A stretch of 46,299 bases of DNA from Loktanella sp. 5RATIMAR09 (GCF_001419985.1 NZ_LJAL01000016.1:1-46299); one strand, 5' to 3'. Shown: positions 7,999 to 17,279, counted from the first letter of the stretch. The notes: generated by a model not told the origin, from the letters alone. A program made the numbers and translations.

Positions 7999-9327
7999 CT
8001 ATGCGTTATCCAGCGTCGGCGCCTTTTGCAAAAGCGGCATGACGTCGGCCATTTCAGGGCCGCGGGCGCGGCCGGTGACGGCTTTGCGCAGGGGCATGAA
8101 AAGGGTTTTGCCTTTGCGGCCTGTGGCCTCTTTCACGGCCGCGGTCCACGTGCCCCAGGTATCGGAGGTGTAGGGCAAGGGCGGCAGCATGGCAAAGGCT
8201 TGGGCCACGAATTCGCGGTCCTCGTCTTCGACCAAAGGTGTCGCGCCATCGCGCATCAGCGCCCACCATTCGGCGACTTCATCCAGGCTATTGATGTTGT
8301 CGCGCACAAGTAGCCAGAACGGATCAGCCAGATCGCCGGGCACGCCAGCCGATGTCAAGACATCGGCCACATCACCGGACCCGAGCGTTGCCAGATGGCG
8401 GGCGGTGAGCGGGACCAGATCGGCCGCGTCGAATTTTGTGGGGGCAGAGCCGAATTTCGACAGATCGAAATGGGCGACAACCTCGTCGATATTCGCGCGC
8501 AGTTCCACAGGTTCGGACGAGCCAAGGCGCGCCATCAACGACAGGATCGCTTGTGGCGCGATACCCTGTTTGCGCAGATCGCGCAGCGCCAGCGTGCCGA
8601 GACGTTTCGACAATGCCTCGCCTTGCGGGCCGGTCAAGAGCGAGTGGTGCGCGAATGTCGGTACGGTGCCGCCCAGTGCTTCGATCATCTGGATCTGGGT
8701 GGCCGTATTTGTCACGTGGTCAGAACCGCGCACGACATCGGTGATGCCCATTTCAGTATCATCGACAACCGAGGCCAGCGTGTAGAGGATCTGGCCATCG
8801 TTCTTGAAAAGTACGGGATCGCTGACCGAGGCCGCGTCTATCGAGATGTCGCCGATAATGCCGTCGGTCCATTCGATGCGTTTATGATCGAGTTTGAAGC
8901 GCCAATGCGAGCCGCGTTCAGCGCGCAACGTGTTTTTTTCATCCTCGGACAGCGCCAGTGCCGCACGGTCGTAAACCGGCGGCTTGCCCATATTCAGCTG
9001 CTTCTTGCGCTTGAGATCAAGCTCGGTCGGCGTCTCGAAACATTCATAGAGCCGTCCCATGTCGATCAGCTTTTGTTTGGCTGCCACATAGTTCTCCATG
9101 CGCGCCGACTGATGCTCTACACGGTCCCATGTGAAACCGAGCCAGCGCAGGTCTTCTTTCAGGCCCTCCACATATTCGGGCTTGGAGCGTTCACCATCTG
9201 TGTCGTCAATCCGCAGGATAAAGGTGCCCCCGTTCTGGCGCGCGATCGCGTAGTTGAAAAGTGCGGCGCGCAGGTTGCCGATATGGATCCAACCGGTGGG
9301 TGACGGGGCGAATCTGGTGGTGGTCAT
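7999..9327 (-). CDS. gltX: Glutamyl-tRNA synthetase
   Basis: A class I aminoacyl-tRNA synthetase that charges glutamate onto tRNA. The N-terminus MTTTRFAPSPTG and the HIGN signature (HIGH motif) are present, followed by ILRIDDTD. The second catalytic motif reads LSKRLG. The product is 442 residues, shorter than the roughly 465-485 of the main bacterial enzyme, which matches one of the two GltX paralogues commonly found in this order. An AGGAG ribosome-binding site stands 8 bases before the ATG, which rules out the 106-codon upstream extension of the frame. Whether it charges tRNA-Glu, tRNA-Gln or both cannot be told here. Confidence 0.93.
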   Translation of the reverse strand: MTTTRFAPSPTGWIHIGNLRAALFNYAIARQNGGTFILRIDDTDGERSKPEYVEGLKEDLRWLGFTWDRVEHQSARMENYVAAKQKLIDMGRLYECFETPTELDLKRKKQLNMGKPPVYDRAALALSEDEKNTLRAERGSHWRFKLDHKRIEWTDGIIGDISIDAASVSDPVLFKNDGQILYTLASVVDDTEMGITDVVRGSDHVTNTATQIQMIEALGGTVPTFAHHSLLTGPQGEALSKRLGTLALRDLRKQGIAPQAILSLMARLGSSEPVELRANIDEVVAHFDLSKFGSAPTKFDAADLVPLTARHLATLGSGDVADVLTSAGVPGDLADPFWLLVRDNINSLDEVAEWWALMRDGATPLVEDEDREFVAQAFAMLPPLPYTSDTWGTWTAAVKEATGRKGKTLFMPLRKAVTGRARGPEMADVMPLLQKAPTLDNA

Positions 9328-9393
9328 GGGTGCATCTCCTGTTGGAGGGCTTTGACCATGAGATGCGCGCGATGTCCAGTTGAGGGGTGGTTT

Positions 9394-9410
9394 GAGGGGC
9401 GCTGCCCCTC
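9394..9410. repeat. Small perfect GC hairpin, REP-like
   Basis: GAGGGGC pairs with GCCCCTC across a 3-base loop in the gap between gltX and the next gene, inside a longer GC-rich stretch. No U-run follows on either strand. Short hairpins of this kind are often dispersed in Rhodobacterales genomes, but I cannot check copy number. Confidence 0.35.
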
Positions 9411-9499
9411 GGCTGCGCCTCACCCCGAAGTTTGAACGGACATGGAAAGAAGACCGCACGAAGGAGATTTGGTGTTGTGGTTTTCGGGTTTCGCGTGGA

Positions 9500-10027
9500 T
9501 CACGGCGTGCTGTCAAAGGCCGGGCCGATCTGCACCTCCCACAGACCTGTGCGCGCGCCCAGCACGTCAGAGCGTGTTTCGCACAGGTAGCGCCCCTTGT
9601 TTTCGAGGCGTATCCCGATGAGAGAAATGATATCGGGGGCCTCATGTGTCAGGTGGATGACGTTGAAAGGGATGAAATCCTCGTCTGTCTTGAAGATGAT
9701 CTGGTCGGTTCTGGCCAAGGCAGGTCTGTGCAAGCGGATGCTCTGGAGGGCTGCGAGGTTGATCGTTTTGGGTGGGCTGTGGAGCGTCACGGCCTGATCG
9801 CTGATCGTCATGCGCAAGGCGGGCCTGCGCCTTGGGAAGGCCGCCCAAAACCCCAAGCCCACCGGCAGAAGCGCTAAGAGTAGAAAGAGCGCATCGGAAG
9901 GACCAGCCACGGATGGCCATGCGAACCGTGCAAGAATGAGGTTGAGGGGAAGGCTGATGAAGAGCAGAGCACCGCCTGCCACGCGCCTGATGCGAAAGCT
10001 GTCCTTGATCCGTGTGTCAGCTGTCAT
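9500..10027 (-). CDS. Hypothetical small membrane protein
   Basis: A 175-residue protein with two predicted membrane helices near the N-terminus (about 17-36 and 45-64). A basic FPRRRPALR follows, then a soluble domain of beta-rich character (about 70-175) reminiscent of PH-like domains on membrane proteins, though I cannot assign it. The start overlaps the end of nadE by 11 bases (ATGACAGCTGA), so it is translated by coupling and belongs to the nadE transcript. Function unknown. Confidence 0.7.
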   Translation of the reverse strand: MTADTRIKDSFRIRRVAGGALLFISLPLNLILARFAWPSVAGPSDALFLLLALLPVGLGFWAAFPRRRPALRMTISDQAVTLHSPPKTINLAALQSIRLHRPALARTDQIIFKTDEDFIPFNVIHLTHEAPDIISLIGIRLENKGRYLCETRSDVLGARTGLWEVQIGPAFDSTP

Positions 10028-11678
10028 CGCGCCAGCGGTTCACGATCGGGTAGCGCCGGTCAAGCCAGAAGGCACGCGCTGACAGCCGGGGACCCGGGGC
10101 CGATTGGAACCGTTTGTATTCACTGATGTAGATCAGGTGTTCGACCCGTTTGACAGTCTCGCGCGCGTAACCAGCCGCCACGCAATCGGCGACCGAGGCC
10201 TCTTGATCCACCAGCATTGCAAGTATCCCGTCCAGCACATCATAGGGCGGCAGGCTGTCTTCGTCTTTCTGGTCAGGGCGCAGTTCGGCCGAGGGGGGCT
10301 TGTCGATGATTGCTTCGGGGATAACAGTGCCTGCAGGGCCACACATCCAGTCGCGGTGATTGGCATTGCGCCAGCGACAGGCGGCAAAAACGCGCGTCTT
10401 GTACATGTCCTTGATCGGGTTATAGCCGCCCGCCATGTCGCCGTAGATCGTGGCGTAGCCAACGGCGACCTCGGATTTATTGCCGGTGGTCAGCAACATT
10501 TCCCCGAATTTGTTGGATTGCGCCATCAGCAAGAGGCCCCTGATGCGCGACTGGATATTTTCTTCGGTCAGGTCGGGGGCCAGCCCTGCAAAGAGCGGCG
10601 CGAGGGCTTCGGTCACGGCCGCGCGCGGACCTGCGATGTTGATCGTGTCATAGGTGCAGCCAAGCGCGTTGGCCGCCGCCGCCGCGTCGTCAAGCGAGCC
10701 TTGTGAGGTGTATTCCGACGGCAGCATCACGCAGCGCACGTTGTCCGCGCCCAGCGCGTCCACCGCGATGGCCGCGACGATCGCACTGTCGATACCGCCC
10801 GATAGCCCCAACAGTACCTTTTTGAAACCGGTCTTGCGCATGTAGTCGCGCAGGGCTTCGACCATCACGCGGTAATCCTGTTCAAGCGTATCCGGCAGCG
10901 ATGCTTTTTCGCCCTCTTTCGCCACCCAACCGTCATCCGTACGTTCGAAATCGACGTGGGTTATGGCAGCATCCATCACAGGCAGTTGCACCGCCAGTTT
11001 GCCACCACGATTGAGCACGAAGGAGCCGCCGTCGAACAACTGGTCATCCTGTCCACCGACCATATTGAGATAAACAAGCGGCACATCGTTCTCGATCACG
11101 CGATTCAGCATGGTCTGCATGCGAATGTTGAACTTATCGCGGAAATAAGGCGAGCCATTGGGGACCACGAGGATCTCGGCACCGCTTTCGACCATGGCTT
11201 CACAGACATCGGGGTACCACGCATCTTCGCAAATCGGGTGGCCGATGCGCGGGCCGTCAGGCAGCGCGAACGGACCCGCGATATCGGCGCTCTTGAACAG
11301 GCGCACCTCATCAAAGACGTTGAAGTTGGGCAGAAAGTGTTTGCGGGCCCGCGCAACGATCTGGCCGTCGCGCAGCGTGAAATAGGCATTGTAGAGCCGG
11401 TCGCCTTCCATAGCGGGGCCGCCGATCGACAGGGCGGGACCGTCGGCACAGTCTTTGGCAAGCTCTGTCAGATGCGCCATTGCATCAGCAACAAAGGCCG
11501 GTTTCATGATCAGATCCTGGGTCTGGTAGCCAACCAGAAACATCTCGGGCAGCACGACAAGATCGGCGCCAGCGTCTTTGCCCGCCAACCACGCTGTGCG
11601 CGCCTGAGCGGCGTTACCTGCGATGTCGCCCACGGTCGGGTTCAGCTGCGCCATTGTCAGGCGAAAAAGTTGTGTCAT
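10017..11678 (-). CDS. nadE: Glutamine-dependent NAD+ synthetase
   Basis: This enzyme converts nicotinic acid adenine dinucleotide to NAD+ using ammonia released from glutamine. The N-terminal CN-hydrolase (amidase) domain spans about residues 5-250, with the catalytic Glu in LPEMF and Cys in HPICEDAWY. The C-terminal ATP-pyrophosphatase domain shows SGGIDS (P-loop), followed by NKSEVAVGYATIYGDMAGGY. Length, 553 residues, fits the two-domain form. The ATG giving MTQLFRLTMAQLNPTVGD was chosen; the frame opens eight codons earlier without family character. It is the first gene of a two-gene minus-strand unit and is divergent from the MORN gene. Confidence 0.96.
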   Translation of the reverse strand: MTQLFRLTMAQLNPTVGDIAGNAAQARTAWLAGKDAGADLVVLPEMFLVGYQTQDLIMKPAFVADAMAHLTELAKDCADGPALSIGGPAMEGDRLYNAYFTLRDGQIVARARKHFLPNFNVFDEVRLFKSADIAGPFALPDGPRIGHPICEDAWYPDVCEAMVESGAEILVVPNGSPYFRDKFNIRMQTMLNRVIENDVPLVYLNMVGGQDDQLFDGGSFVLNRGGKLAVQLPVMDAAITHVDFERTDDGWVAKEGEKASLPDTLEQDYRVMVEALRDYMRKTGFKKVLLGLSGGIDSAIVAAIAVDALGADNVRCVMLPSEYTSQGSLDDAAAAANALGCTYDTINIAGPRAAVTEALAPLFAGLAPDLTEENIQSRIRGLLLMAQSNKFGEMLLTTGNKSEVAVGYATIYGDMAGGYNPIKDMYKTRVFAACRWRNANHRDWMCGPAGTVIPEAIIDKPPSAELRPDQKDEDSLPPYDVLDGILAMLVDQEASVADCVAAGYARETVKRVEHLIYISEYKRFQSAPGPRLSARAFWLDRRYPIVNRWRDDS

Positions 11679-11738
11679 AGTTTTGTCCAAAAGCCTTGGC
11701 ATGCATGTAGCAGAAAGCAGCCCGGGGGAAAGCCGTTA

Positions 11739-11763
11739 GACAACTTCGGCCATAGCCGTTGTC
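11739..11763. repeat. Inverted repeat in the nadE/MORN promoter gap
   Basis: GACAAC and GTTGTC form the arms, with an inner GGC/GCC pairing. It sits in the gap between two divergent genes and could be an operator or an RNA hairpin. There is no further support. Confidence 0.3.
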
Positions 11764-11817
11764 AGGTGGCAACTCCTCTCATAAGCTGCAGGGACACGGA
11801 CGTGAACGGAGAGACGG

Positions 11818-13227
11818 ATGACGATGTTTGTACTACCAAAGACTGCGACTATTGCGATATTGGCCGCAACCATCGCTTCCGGCGGGTTCGCTCAGGATGT
11901 CCAGACAAAACAATATGATGACGGTGGTGTCTATGAAGGAACCTTCGTCGACGGCAAGCAAGATGGCACCGGCACCTACCGGCTTCCGAACGGGTATGAA
12001 TACACCGGCCAGTGGGTCGCAGGTGAAATTCGCGGCCAAGGCAGAGCAATATTCCCGAACGGATCTGTCTATGAGGGGGCTTTTGTCGCAGGGAAACCCG
12101 AAGGTCAGGGTCGAATCACATTCGCGGATGGCGGCACATTTGAGGGTGAATGGGTCGATGGCAACATCACCGGGCAAGGCATTGCCGAATATGCCAACGG
12201 TGTCGTCTACGAGGGCGAATTCCGCAACGCCATGCACAACGGCATCGGCACCATGACCAGCCCCGGCGGCTATATTTATGAAGGCGCATGGGTGAATGGC
12301 GAAAAGGAAGGTGAAGGCAAGATCACCTATCCTGATGGTGCAATCTATGAAGGCACGCTCAGAGCTGGCGAACGCGATGGCTCAGGCACAATGACGATGG
12401 CGGACGGACTCGTTTATAGCGGTGAGTGGGTCGATGGCCGCATTCAGGGTGCAGGCACACTCACCCAGCCCAATGGCGATGTTTATGTGGCAAATTTCGT
12501 CGATGGCAAACGTGAAGGTGAAGGCGTGGCCACCTATGCCAACGGCGATGTCTATGAGGGCACTTTCGTCAACGACCTGCGCCACGGCACAGGCACTTTC
12601 CGCGGCACCGATGGCTATGTCTATGTGGGTGAGTGGGTTGAAGGCCGCATCGAGGGCGAAGGCGAAGTGACCTATCCGGACGGCTCTATTTACGCGGGCA
12701 CCTTTGTCAACAGCCTTGCGGATGGCACCGGCAAGATCACCTATACCGACGGGTCCACCTATGAAGGCGAATGGGACGCAGGCGTGATCAACGGCGTTGG
12801 TGTTGCGACGCTTGGCAATGGTCTGGTCTATGAGGGTGAATTCCTGAATGCTCGCAACCACGGCCAAGGCAAGATGACCTATGCGGACGGCTATGTTTAC
12901 GAAGGCCAGTGGTCCGAAGGGCAGCGCAACGGTCTGGGCCGGGCGGTCTACGCCGATGGCGCAGTTTACGTGGGCGAGTTCCTGAACGGGCAGCGTAATG
13001 GCGACGGTGAGATCACATTGCCCGATGGCTTTACCTATGTCGGTCAGTGGCAGGACGGCGTGATCAACGGCACAGGTGTGGCCACCTATGCGAACGGCGA
13101 CGTTTATGAAGGCAACTTTGTGCGGGGTCGCCGCGAAGGCGAAGGCACCATGCGCTATGCGACGGGGCAAGAAAGCATCGGCATCTGGTCTGACGGGGCT
13201 TTGGTGTCGGAAAGCACCGGCAACTAA
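11818..13227 (+). CDS. Secreted MORN-repeat protein (18 full repeats)
   Basis: The 469-residue product has a signal peptide ending near GGFAQ (residue 26). After it come 18 complete 23-residue MORN repeats of the form YEG-x-W/F-x-x-G-x-x-x-G-x-G-x-x-x-Y-x-x-G, plus a partial nineteenth, and almost nothing else. The array should form one long twisted beta-meander in the periplasm or outside the cell. MORN arrays bind lipids or proteins elsewhere; no partner is evident here. The aromatic after YEG alternates F and W along the array, suggesting growth by two-repeat units. GGAGAGA precedes the ATG. A strong terminator follows, so it is a single-gene transcript. Confidence 0.93.
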   Translation: MTMFVLPKTATIAILAATIASGGFAQDVQTKQYDDGGVYEGTFVDGKQDGTGTYRLPNGYEYTGQWVAGEIRGQGRAIFPNGSVYEGAFVAGKPEGQGRITFADGGTFEGEWVDGNITGQGIAEYANGVVYEGEFRNAMHNGIGTMTSPGGYIYEGAWVNGEKEGEGKITYPDGAIYEGTLRAGERDGSGTMTMADGLVYSGEWVDGRIQGAGTLTQPNGDVYVANFVDGKREGEGVATYANGDVYEGTFVNDLRHGTGTFRGTDGYVYVGEWVEGRIEGEGEVTYPDGSIYAGTFVNSLADGTGKITYTDGSTYEGEWDAGVINGVGVATLGNGLVYEGEFLNARNHGQGKMTYADGYVYEGQWSEGQRNGLGRAVYADGAVYVGEFLNGQRNGDGEITLPDGFTYVGQWQDGVINGTGVATYANGDVYEGNFVRGRREGEGTMRYATGQESIGIWSDGALVSESTGN

Positions 13228-13250
13228 AGATATCGGACAAAGAACGGCTA

Positions 13251-13279
13251 AGGGTCAGAGGTTTCTCTGGCCCTTTTTG
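13251..13279 (+). terminator. Intrinsic terminator of the MORN gene
   Basis: AGGGTCAGAG pairs with CTCTGGCCCT (one G-U pair) over a short loop, ending in a T-run, 23 bases after the stop. Confidence 0.88.
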
Positions 13280-13483
13280 TTTTTGTTCAGGTCAGAATGG
13301 AAAGCCCAAAGCCGCAGTGGGTGACGCATGATGACGCTCACGAAGGAAAAATGCGGCGGTACGGGTCCGTTATTGCTTGCTCTGTGCGTGCGTCCGCTAA
13401 GCGGGACGGAGCGAGTGTTTGCTGCGCTTGCGCCAATGGCCGCTTTCGTGCGGTGATGCTTATCGGTGTGAGTTGAGTTCCTG

Positions 13484-13915
13484 CTAGCTGAAAAGCACAT
13501 CTATGTATGACGATATGTTGCTCAATGCATAGAGAATTATGGTGCCGATTAATGCTTGCCACTGGGATTTCGAACGCGCTTTGCGCCAGAGTACTTTTGT
13601 TGCAAAGGTTTGATGTCCGAGCAAGTCTGCAGCGCGCCATACAGCCACTGAGCCAATCAGCATGCCTACGGCTGCTAAAGCATAAAATGTGTTATCGATA
13701 GAGCCGTTTGCAACAAGATAGACTGACGCAACAAACATGAGCACGATCGCTGCGTTGCGTTGTTTCATGATCCCTATCGAAAATTGTCCTGATTGTTTTT
13801 TGGGGGCTTTTTTGTTTTCTTTTAGTATGACGTCGAAGACAAGAGCTAGCCAAATCATGCTAAAAACTAGGCAGAAAGCCGAGAACTTGGTAAAGCCGAT
13901 AATGAATTCAGTCAT
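13484..13915 (-). CDS. Hypothetical membrane protein with four helices
   Basis: A 143-residue protein with predicted membrane helices at about 8-30, 55-72, 76-94 and 120-140, and a lysine-rich cytoplasmic loop (KENKKAPKKQSG). No family motif is recognised. Base composition is more AT-rich than the neighbours and the flanking 200-base gaps are empty, so this may be an inserted gene. The ATG has no strong ribosome-binding site. Probable but not certain to be expressed. Confidence 0.55.
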   Translation of the reverse strand: MTEFIIGFTKFSAFCLVFSMIWLALVFDVILKENKKAPKKQSGQFSIGIMKQRNAAIVLMFVASVYLVANGSIDNTFYALAAVGMLIGSVAVWRAADLLGHQTFATKVLWRKARSKSQWQALIGTIILYALSNISSYIDVLFS

Positions 13916-14120
13916 GTATTACCTTACCTGTCCACGGAGGCGCTCTAGCGAGATCACGATCACCTCAGTTGTACGGCCTTTGCAGCACAAAATCCGGGGC
14001 GCAAGCGGACATTCGTGCATCGCAAAGCATTGGTCAATTTTGGGCTCAAACCAAACCTTCGCTTGGCGCACGGCTCTCTGAAACACCCGCGCGCGATGCC
14101 GCGTTTGATTGTCCCTGCCT

Positions 14121-15644
14121 CTAGACCTTTTCTCCAGCGTCCAGCTTTTTGAGGAACCCTTCGGCTTCGGACAGGACAGTTTCGCGGCGGTCCTCGTCCA
14201 TCTTGTCCCAGACGCGGTACATGTTGCCCATGCGGGGGTTTCCCTCAAACCTTTCGCGGTGGCGGTCAAGGAAATGCCAGTACAGCAGGTTGAAAGGACA
14301 GGCCTTTTCACCTGTCTTGTCCTGCACACGGTAGGCGCAGGCGCCGCAGTGGTCCGACATTTTGTGAATGTAGTTGCCCGATGAAATATAGGGTTTGGAC
14401 GCGATAATACCGTCATCGGCAAACTGGCTCATGCCGATGACATTGGGGGCTTCGACCCATTCGTAGGCATCGGCATAGACTGCCAGATACCATTCATGGA
14501 CCTCCGCGGGGTCGATCCCTGCCAGCAGCGCGAAGTTGCCAGTGACCATAAGCCGCTGGATATGGTGGGCGTAGGCCTCTTGCTTCGTTTGGGCGACCGC
14601 CTTGGACATGCAGTTCATTTTTGTGTCCGCGCCCCAGTACATCGCGGGCAGCGCACGGTCATGGCCCAGCGCATTGCGGGCGGTGTAATCCGGCCCCTCG
14701 CGGAAATAGATGCCGCGCACATATTCGCGCCAGCCGATGATTTGCCGGATGAAGCCTTCGACCGCGTTCAACGGCGCGTCCCCGTCGCGGTAGGCCTGTT
14801 CGACTTTCTGGCACACCTCCAGCGGGTCCAGCAGCCCTGCGTTGATATAAAGCCCAATCACTGCATGATAAAGAAAGCGATTATCATCCAGCATGGCATC
14901 CTGAAAATCGCCAAAACTGGGCAAACCGCCTTTGATCCAATGGGCTAGATGCTGGCGCGCTTGCCCTGTGTCGGTGGCGAACCAGAACGGTTCAAGATCG
15001 CCAAAGTTATCGCCGAACCGGTCGGCAACCAGTGCGAGAACCTCTTTGGTCTGCGCGTCCGGCGTGAACTGCATCGGCCCGCTAAAGGTCACTTGATCGG
15101 GGGCCGGTTTGCGGTTGTCGTGGTCGTAGTTCCACTTGCCGCCCTCGGGCTTGTCACCGTCCATCAACAGATCGGTTTTGCGGCGCATGTCGCGGTAAAA
15201 ATACTCCATCCGCAACTGTTTGCGCCCCTCGGCCCAATCATCAAAGTCCTGATGGGTGGCGATAAACCGCGTGTCAGGCAGAGAGTGGGTTTTCAGGGGC
15301 ATGTCGCCCAGCGCTTCGATCAGCCGCCATTCACCCGGTTCGGTATAGACGACACCGGCGGCATCATATTCAGACGCGCGGCGGATCAGCTCGCCGGTGA
15401 TGGACCCGCTGTTGTCGGGGTCATCCAGCGTGGTGTAGGCCACGGTCCAGCCGTCGTCGCGCAGGCTTTGGGCAAATTTGCGCATGGCGGTAAAGGTGAA
15501 GGCGATTTTTTTGGGGTGATGCGGAACGTAGGCAGCCTCATCCGCGACTTCGGCCATGACCACAACGTCTTGGGATTTGTCGGCTTTCACCAGCACCGAC
15601 AGATTGGGCGAGAGCTGATCGCCGAGAACCAGAAGCAGTCTCAC
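14121..15644 (-). CDS. Iron-sulphur photolyase/cryptochrome (FeS-BCP, PhrB/CryB class)
   Basis: A 507-residue member of the prokaryotic (6-4) photolyase/CryPro group, which binds FAD, a lumazine-type antenna and a 4Fe-4S cluster, and repairs UV (6-4) photoproducts or signals blue light. The N-terminal antenna domain starts LLLVLGDQLSPNLS. The four cluster cysteines are at 345, 433, 436 and 449, with spacings of 88, 3 and 13 as in the described PhrB protein. The start is GTG, overlapping the stop of the SDR gene upstream by 4 bases (GTGA), so the two are co-translated. Repair versus light-sensing role cannot be told from sequence. Confidence 0.92.
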   Translation of the reverse strand: MRLLLVLGDQLSPNLSVLVKADKSQDVVVMAEVADEAAYVPHHPKKIAFTFTAMRKFAQSLRDDGWTVAYTTLDDPDNSGSITGELIRRASEYDAAGVVYTEPGEWRLIEALGDMPLKTHSLPDTRFIATHQDFDDWAEGRKQLRMEYFYRDMRRKTDLLMDGDKPEGGKWNYDHDNRKPAPDQVTFSGPMQFTPDAQTKEVLALVADRFGDNFGDLEPFWFATDTGQARQHLAHWIKGGLPSFGDFQDAMLDDNRFLYHAVIGLYINAGLLDPLEVCQKVEQAYRDGDAPLNAVEGFIRQIIGWREYVRGIYFREGPDYTARNALGHDRALPAMYWGADTKMNCMSKAVAQTKQEAYAHHIQRLMVTGNFALLAGIDPAEVHEWYLAVYADAYEWVEAPNVIGMSQFADDGIIASKPYISSGNYIHKMSDHCGACAYRVQDKTGEKACPFNLLYWHFLDRHRERFEGNPRMGNMYRVWDKMDEDRRETVLSEAEGFLKKLDAGEKV

Positions 15645-16303
15645 CAGACGATCTCCTTGCCGGCGTAGTCAAAGAAGCCGCCGGTGTCTTCAGTGGTGAG
15701 ATTGGCGATGACACTGAGCAGGTTTTTGGCGGCGTCTTGCGGTTCAACCGTTTTGTGACGCCCTGCGTAATCTGCCGTGAATGGCGTGGCGACAGTGCCG
15801 GGGTGCAGGGCCACGCAAATGGACCCTTTGTGCGAACGCCCGAGTTCAATTGCGGCACCATGGACGATCTGGTTCAGCGCCGCCTTGGACGCGCGGTAGG
15901 AATACCAGCCACCGATTTTGTTATCTCCGATCGAGCCGACCCGTGCTGAAAGCGTGGCGATCACCCCGCGCCCGTCTTTGGGCAGCAGGCGTGCCGCATG
16001 GCGCAGAATGAGCGCAGGGCCAATGGCGTTCACGGCATAGACCGCTGCCATATCGCGGGCTTTGATCGCCGAGAGCGATTTTTCCGGCGCGCCCTGAACG
16101 GGGGCAAGGATGCCAAGTGCGACGAATATCAGATCGAAGGGACCGGTTTGCGCCTCCATGCACTGCTCTATCGCGGCGGGATCGCCCACGTCAAAGCCGT
16201 CAACCGACCGTGAAAGGCCAGTGACGTCCCATCCGTCCGCCTTCAACTGGGCCGTGACAGCTGCCCCGATCCCGCCTGTTGCCCCGATCACCAATGCGCG
16301 CAT
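15641..16303 (-). CDS. Short-chain dehydrogenase/reductase
   Basis: A 220-residue classical-type SDR. The Rossmann motif is GATGGIG at residues 7-13 and the catalytic YxxxK is YRASK near residue 145, with the upstream Ser in TLSARVGS. Substrate is unknown. An AGGAG ribosome-binding site precedes the chosen ATG; 12 further in-frame codons upstream are not convincing. It leads a two-gene unit with the photolyase, a pairing common in Rhodobacterales, and faces the secreted beta-propeller gene across a 63-base divergent gap. Confidence 0.88.
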   Translation of the reverse strand: MRALVIGATGGIGAAVTAQLKADGWDVTGLSRSVDGFDVGDPAAIEQCMEAQTGPFDLIFVALGILAPVQGAPEKSLSAIKARDMAAVYAVNAIGPALILRHAARLLPKDGRGVIATLSARVGSIGDNKIGGWYSYRASKAALNQIVHGAAIELGRSHKGSICVALHPGTVATPFTADYAGRHKTVEPQDAAKNLLSVIANLTTEDTGGFFDYAGKEIVW

Positions 16304-16366
16304 GTTTATCTCCTTTGACTTGGGGCGACCTAGCGCCACCTATCAAAGGGACAAGGAGGAAGACCA

Positions 16367-17128
16367 ATGCGTAAGGTAATTCCACTGCTGGCTTTGCTGG
16401 CCACTCCCGCAGCGGCGCTGGAACTGACGTTTCAGACCAGTTACGACCTCGCGCGCCCGTCCAGCCTTGATTACGATCCCACTTTTTGTGGGCTTTGGAT
16501 TGCCAACGAAAGCCGCGAAATTGTCCTTGTGACATTGCAAGGCGACGAGTTGCGCCGTTTTGACAGTGACCTGAGCCGGATCAAGGCGGTCACAGTTGAG
16601 GACAATCACCTTCTGGTGGCTGACGGGTTCGGGAATTTTCAAAGGCTTAGCAAGGATGGCGTGGCGCTTGAGGCCCCCTTTGCATCCAGCCAAGGCTGGG
16701 CCGATACCGAAGGGATGGTGATTGATGCGGACGGCATGATCATCACGGTCGAGGATGATCCAGAACGCATGACGTGGCTGTCGCCCACGGGGCAAGTCGA
16801 GCGGCAGATCAATACCATGTCCCTCAATCCGCCGCTGTCCGAGGCGCAGGGGATCGCGCGGGATACGCGCACGGGGCATTTGTTGATCGTGGATGATATG
16901 GAAGGCACCAATAGCCTTTATGAATTCAATGCTGAGGGTGAGTTGCTGGGGACGACATCGCTGCTGCCATATGGCCAAGATCCCGAGGGGATCGCGATCC
17001 GCCCCGGCTCAAACCAAGTCTTTATCGCCTTTGATGTCGGGGCCAGTATTGCGGCCTTTGACTATCAGCCCACCCTGCCCGCCGGAGCCGACCCGCTGCC
17101 GCCGGATGCGGATTGTCTGATGTTTTAG
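16367..17128 (+). CDS. Secreted beta-propeller protein (SMP-30/NHL-like)
   Basis: A 253-residue protein with a signal peptide, MRKVIPLLALLATPAAA. Its mature part is made of repeated blade-like segments (SSLDYDP, GLWIANES, TEGMVIDADGMI, AQGIARDTRTGHLL, PEGIAIRPGSNQVF). This resembles SMP-30/NHL or phytase-like esterase propellers. Catalytic residues are not identifiable, so it may only bind a ligand. AAGGAGG lies 7 bases before the ATG. Periplasmic location is expected. Confidence 0.75.
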   Translation: MRKVIPLLALLATPAAALELTFQTSYDLARPSSLDYDPTFCGLWIANESREIVLVTLQGDELRRFDSDLSRIKAVTVEDNHLLVADGFGNFQRLSKDGVALEAPFASSQGWADTEGMVIDADGMIITVEDDPERMTWLSPTGQVERQINTMSLNPPLSEAQGIARDTRTGHLLIVDDMEGTNSLYEFNAEGELLGTTSLLPYGQDPEGIAIRPGSNQVFIAFDVGASIAAFDYQPTLPAGADPLPPDADCLMF

Positions 17129-17163
17129 GACGGATTTTCCGTGCTCTGGGGCGCGTTTCGGGG

Positions 17164-17191
17164 TTTTCATCACGAAAATCGTGGCTATAGT
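17164..17191 (+). promoter_or_regulatory. Putative promoter of the leu leader and leuA
   Basis: TTTTCA and TATAGT are 16 bases apart. The predicted start is at or within a base or two of the first AUG of the leader peptide, so the transcript would be leaderless. The -35 also lies in a short inverted repeat (TTTTC/GAAAA), a possible operator. Confidence 0.5.
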
Positions 17192-17198
17192 CGCGCCT

Positions 17199-17279
17199 AT
17201 GATGAACCGCGCACATACCACACCCGCTGCCCCCAAGGGGCTGCTTTCGCGCGACATCCTACTCCTTAGCTGCCTCTGA
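17199..17279 (+). CDS. leuL: leu leader peptide (26 residues, attenuation)
   Basis: A short frame beginning ATG ATG encodes 26 residues with six leucines among its last twelve: LLSRDILLLSCL then TGA. A CTA-CTC-CTT leucine run includes CTA, a rare codon in GC-rich genomes. It ends 72 bases before leuA, which is leucine-regulated in many bacteria. Ribosome stalling on these codons under leucine starvation would change folding of the RNA that follows. There is no ribosome-binding site upstream, which agrees with a leaderless start. Confidence 0.75.
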   Translation: MMNRAHTTPAAPKGLLSRDILLLSCL

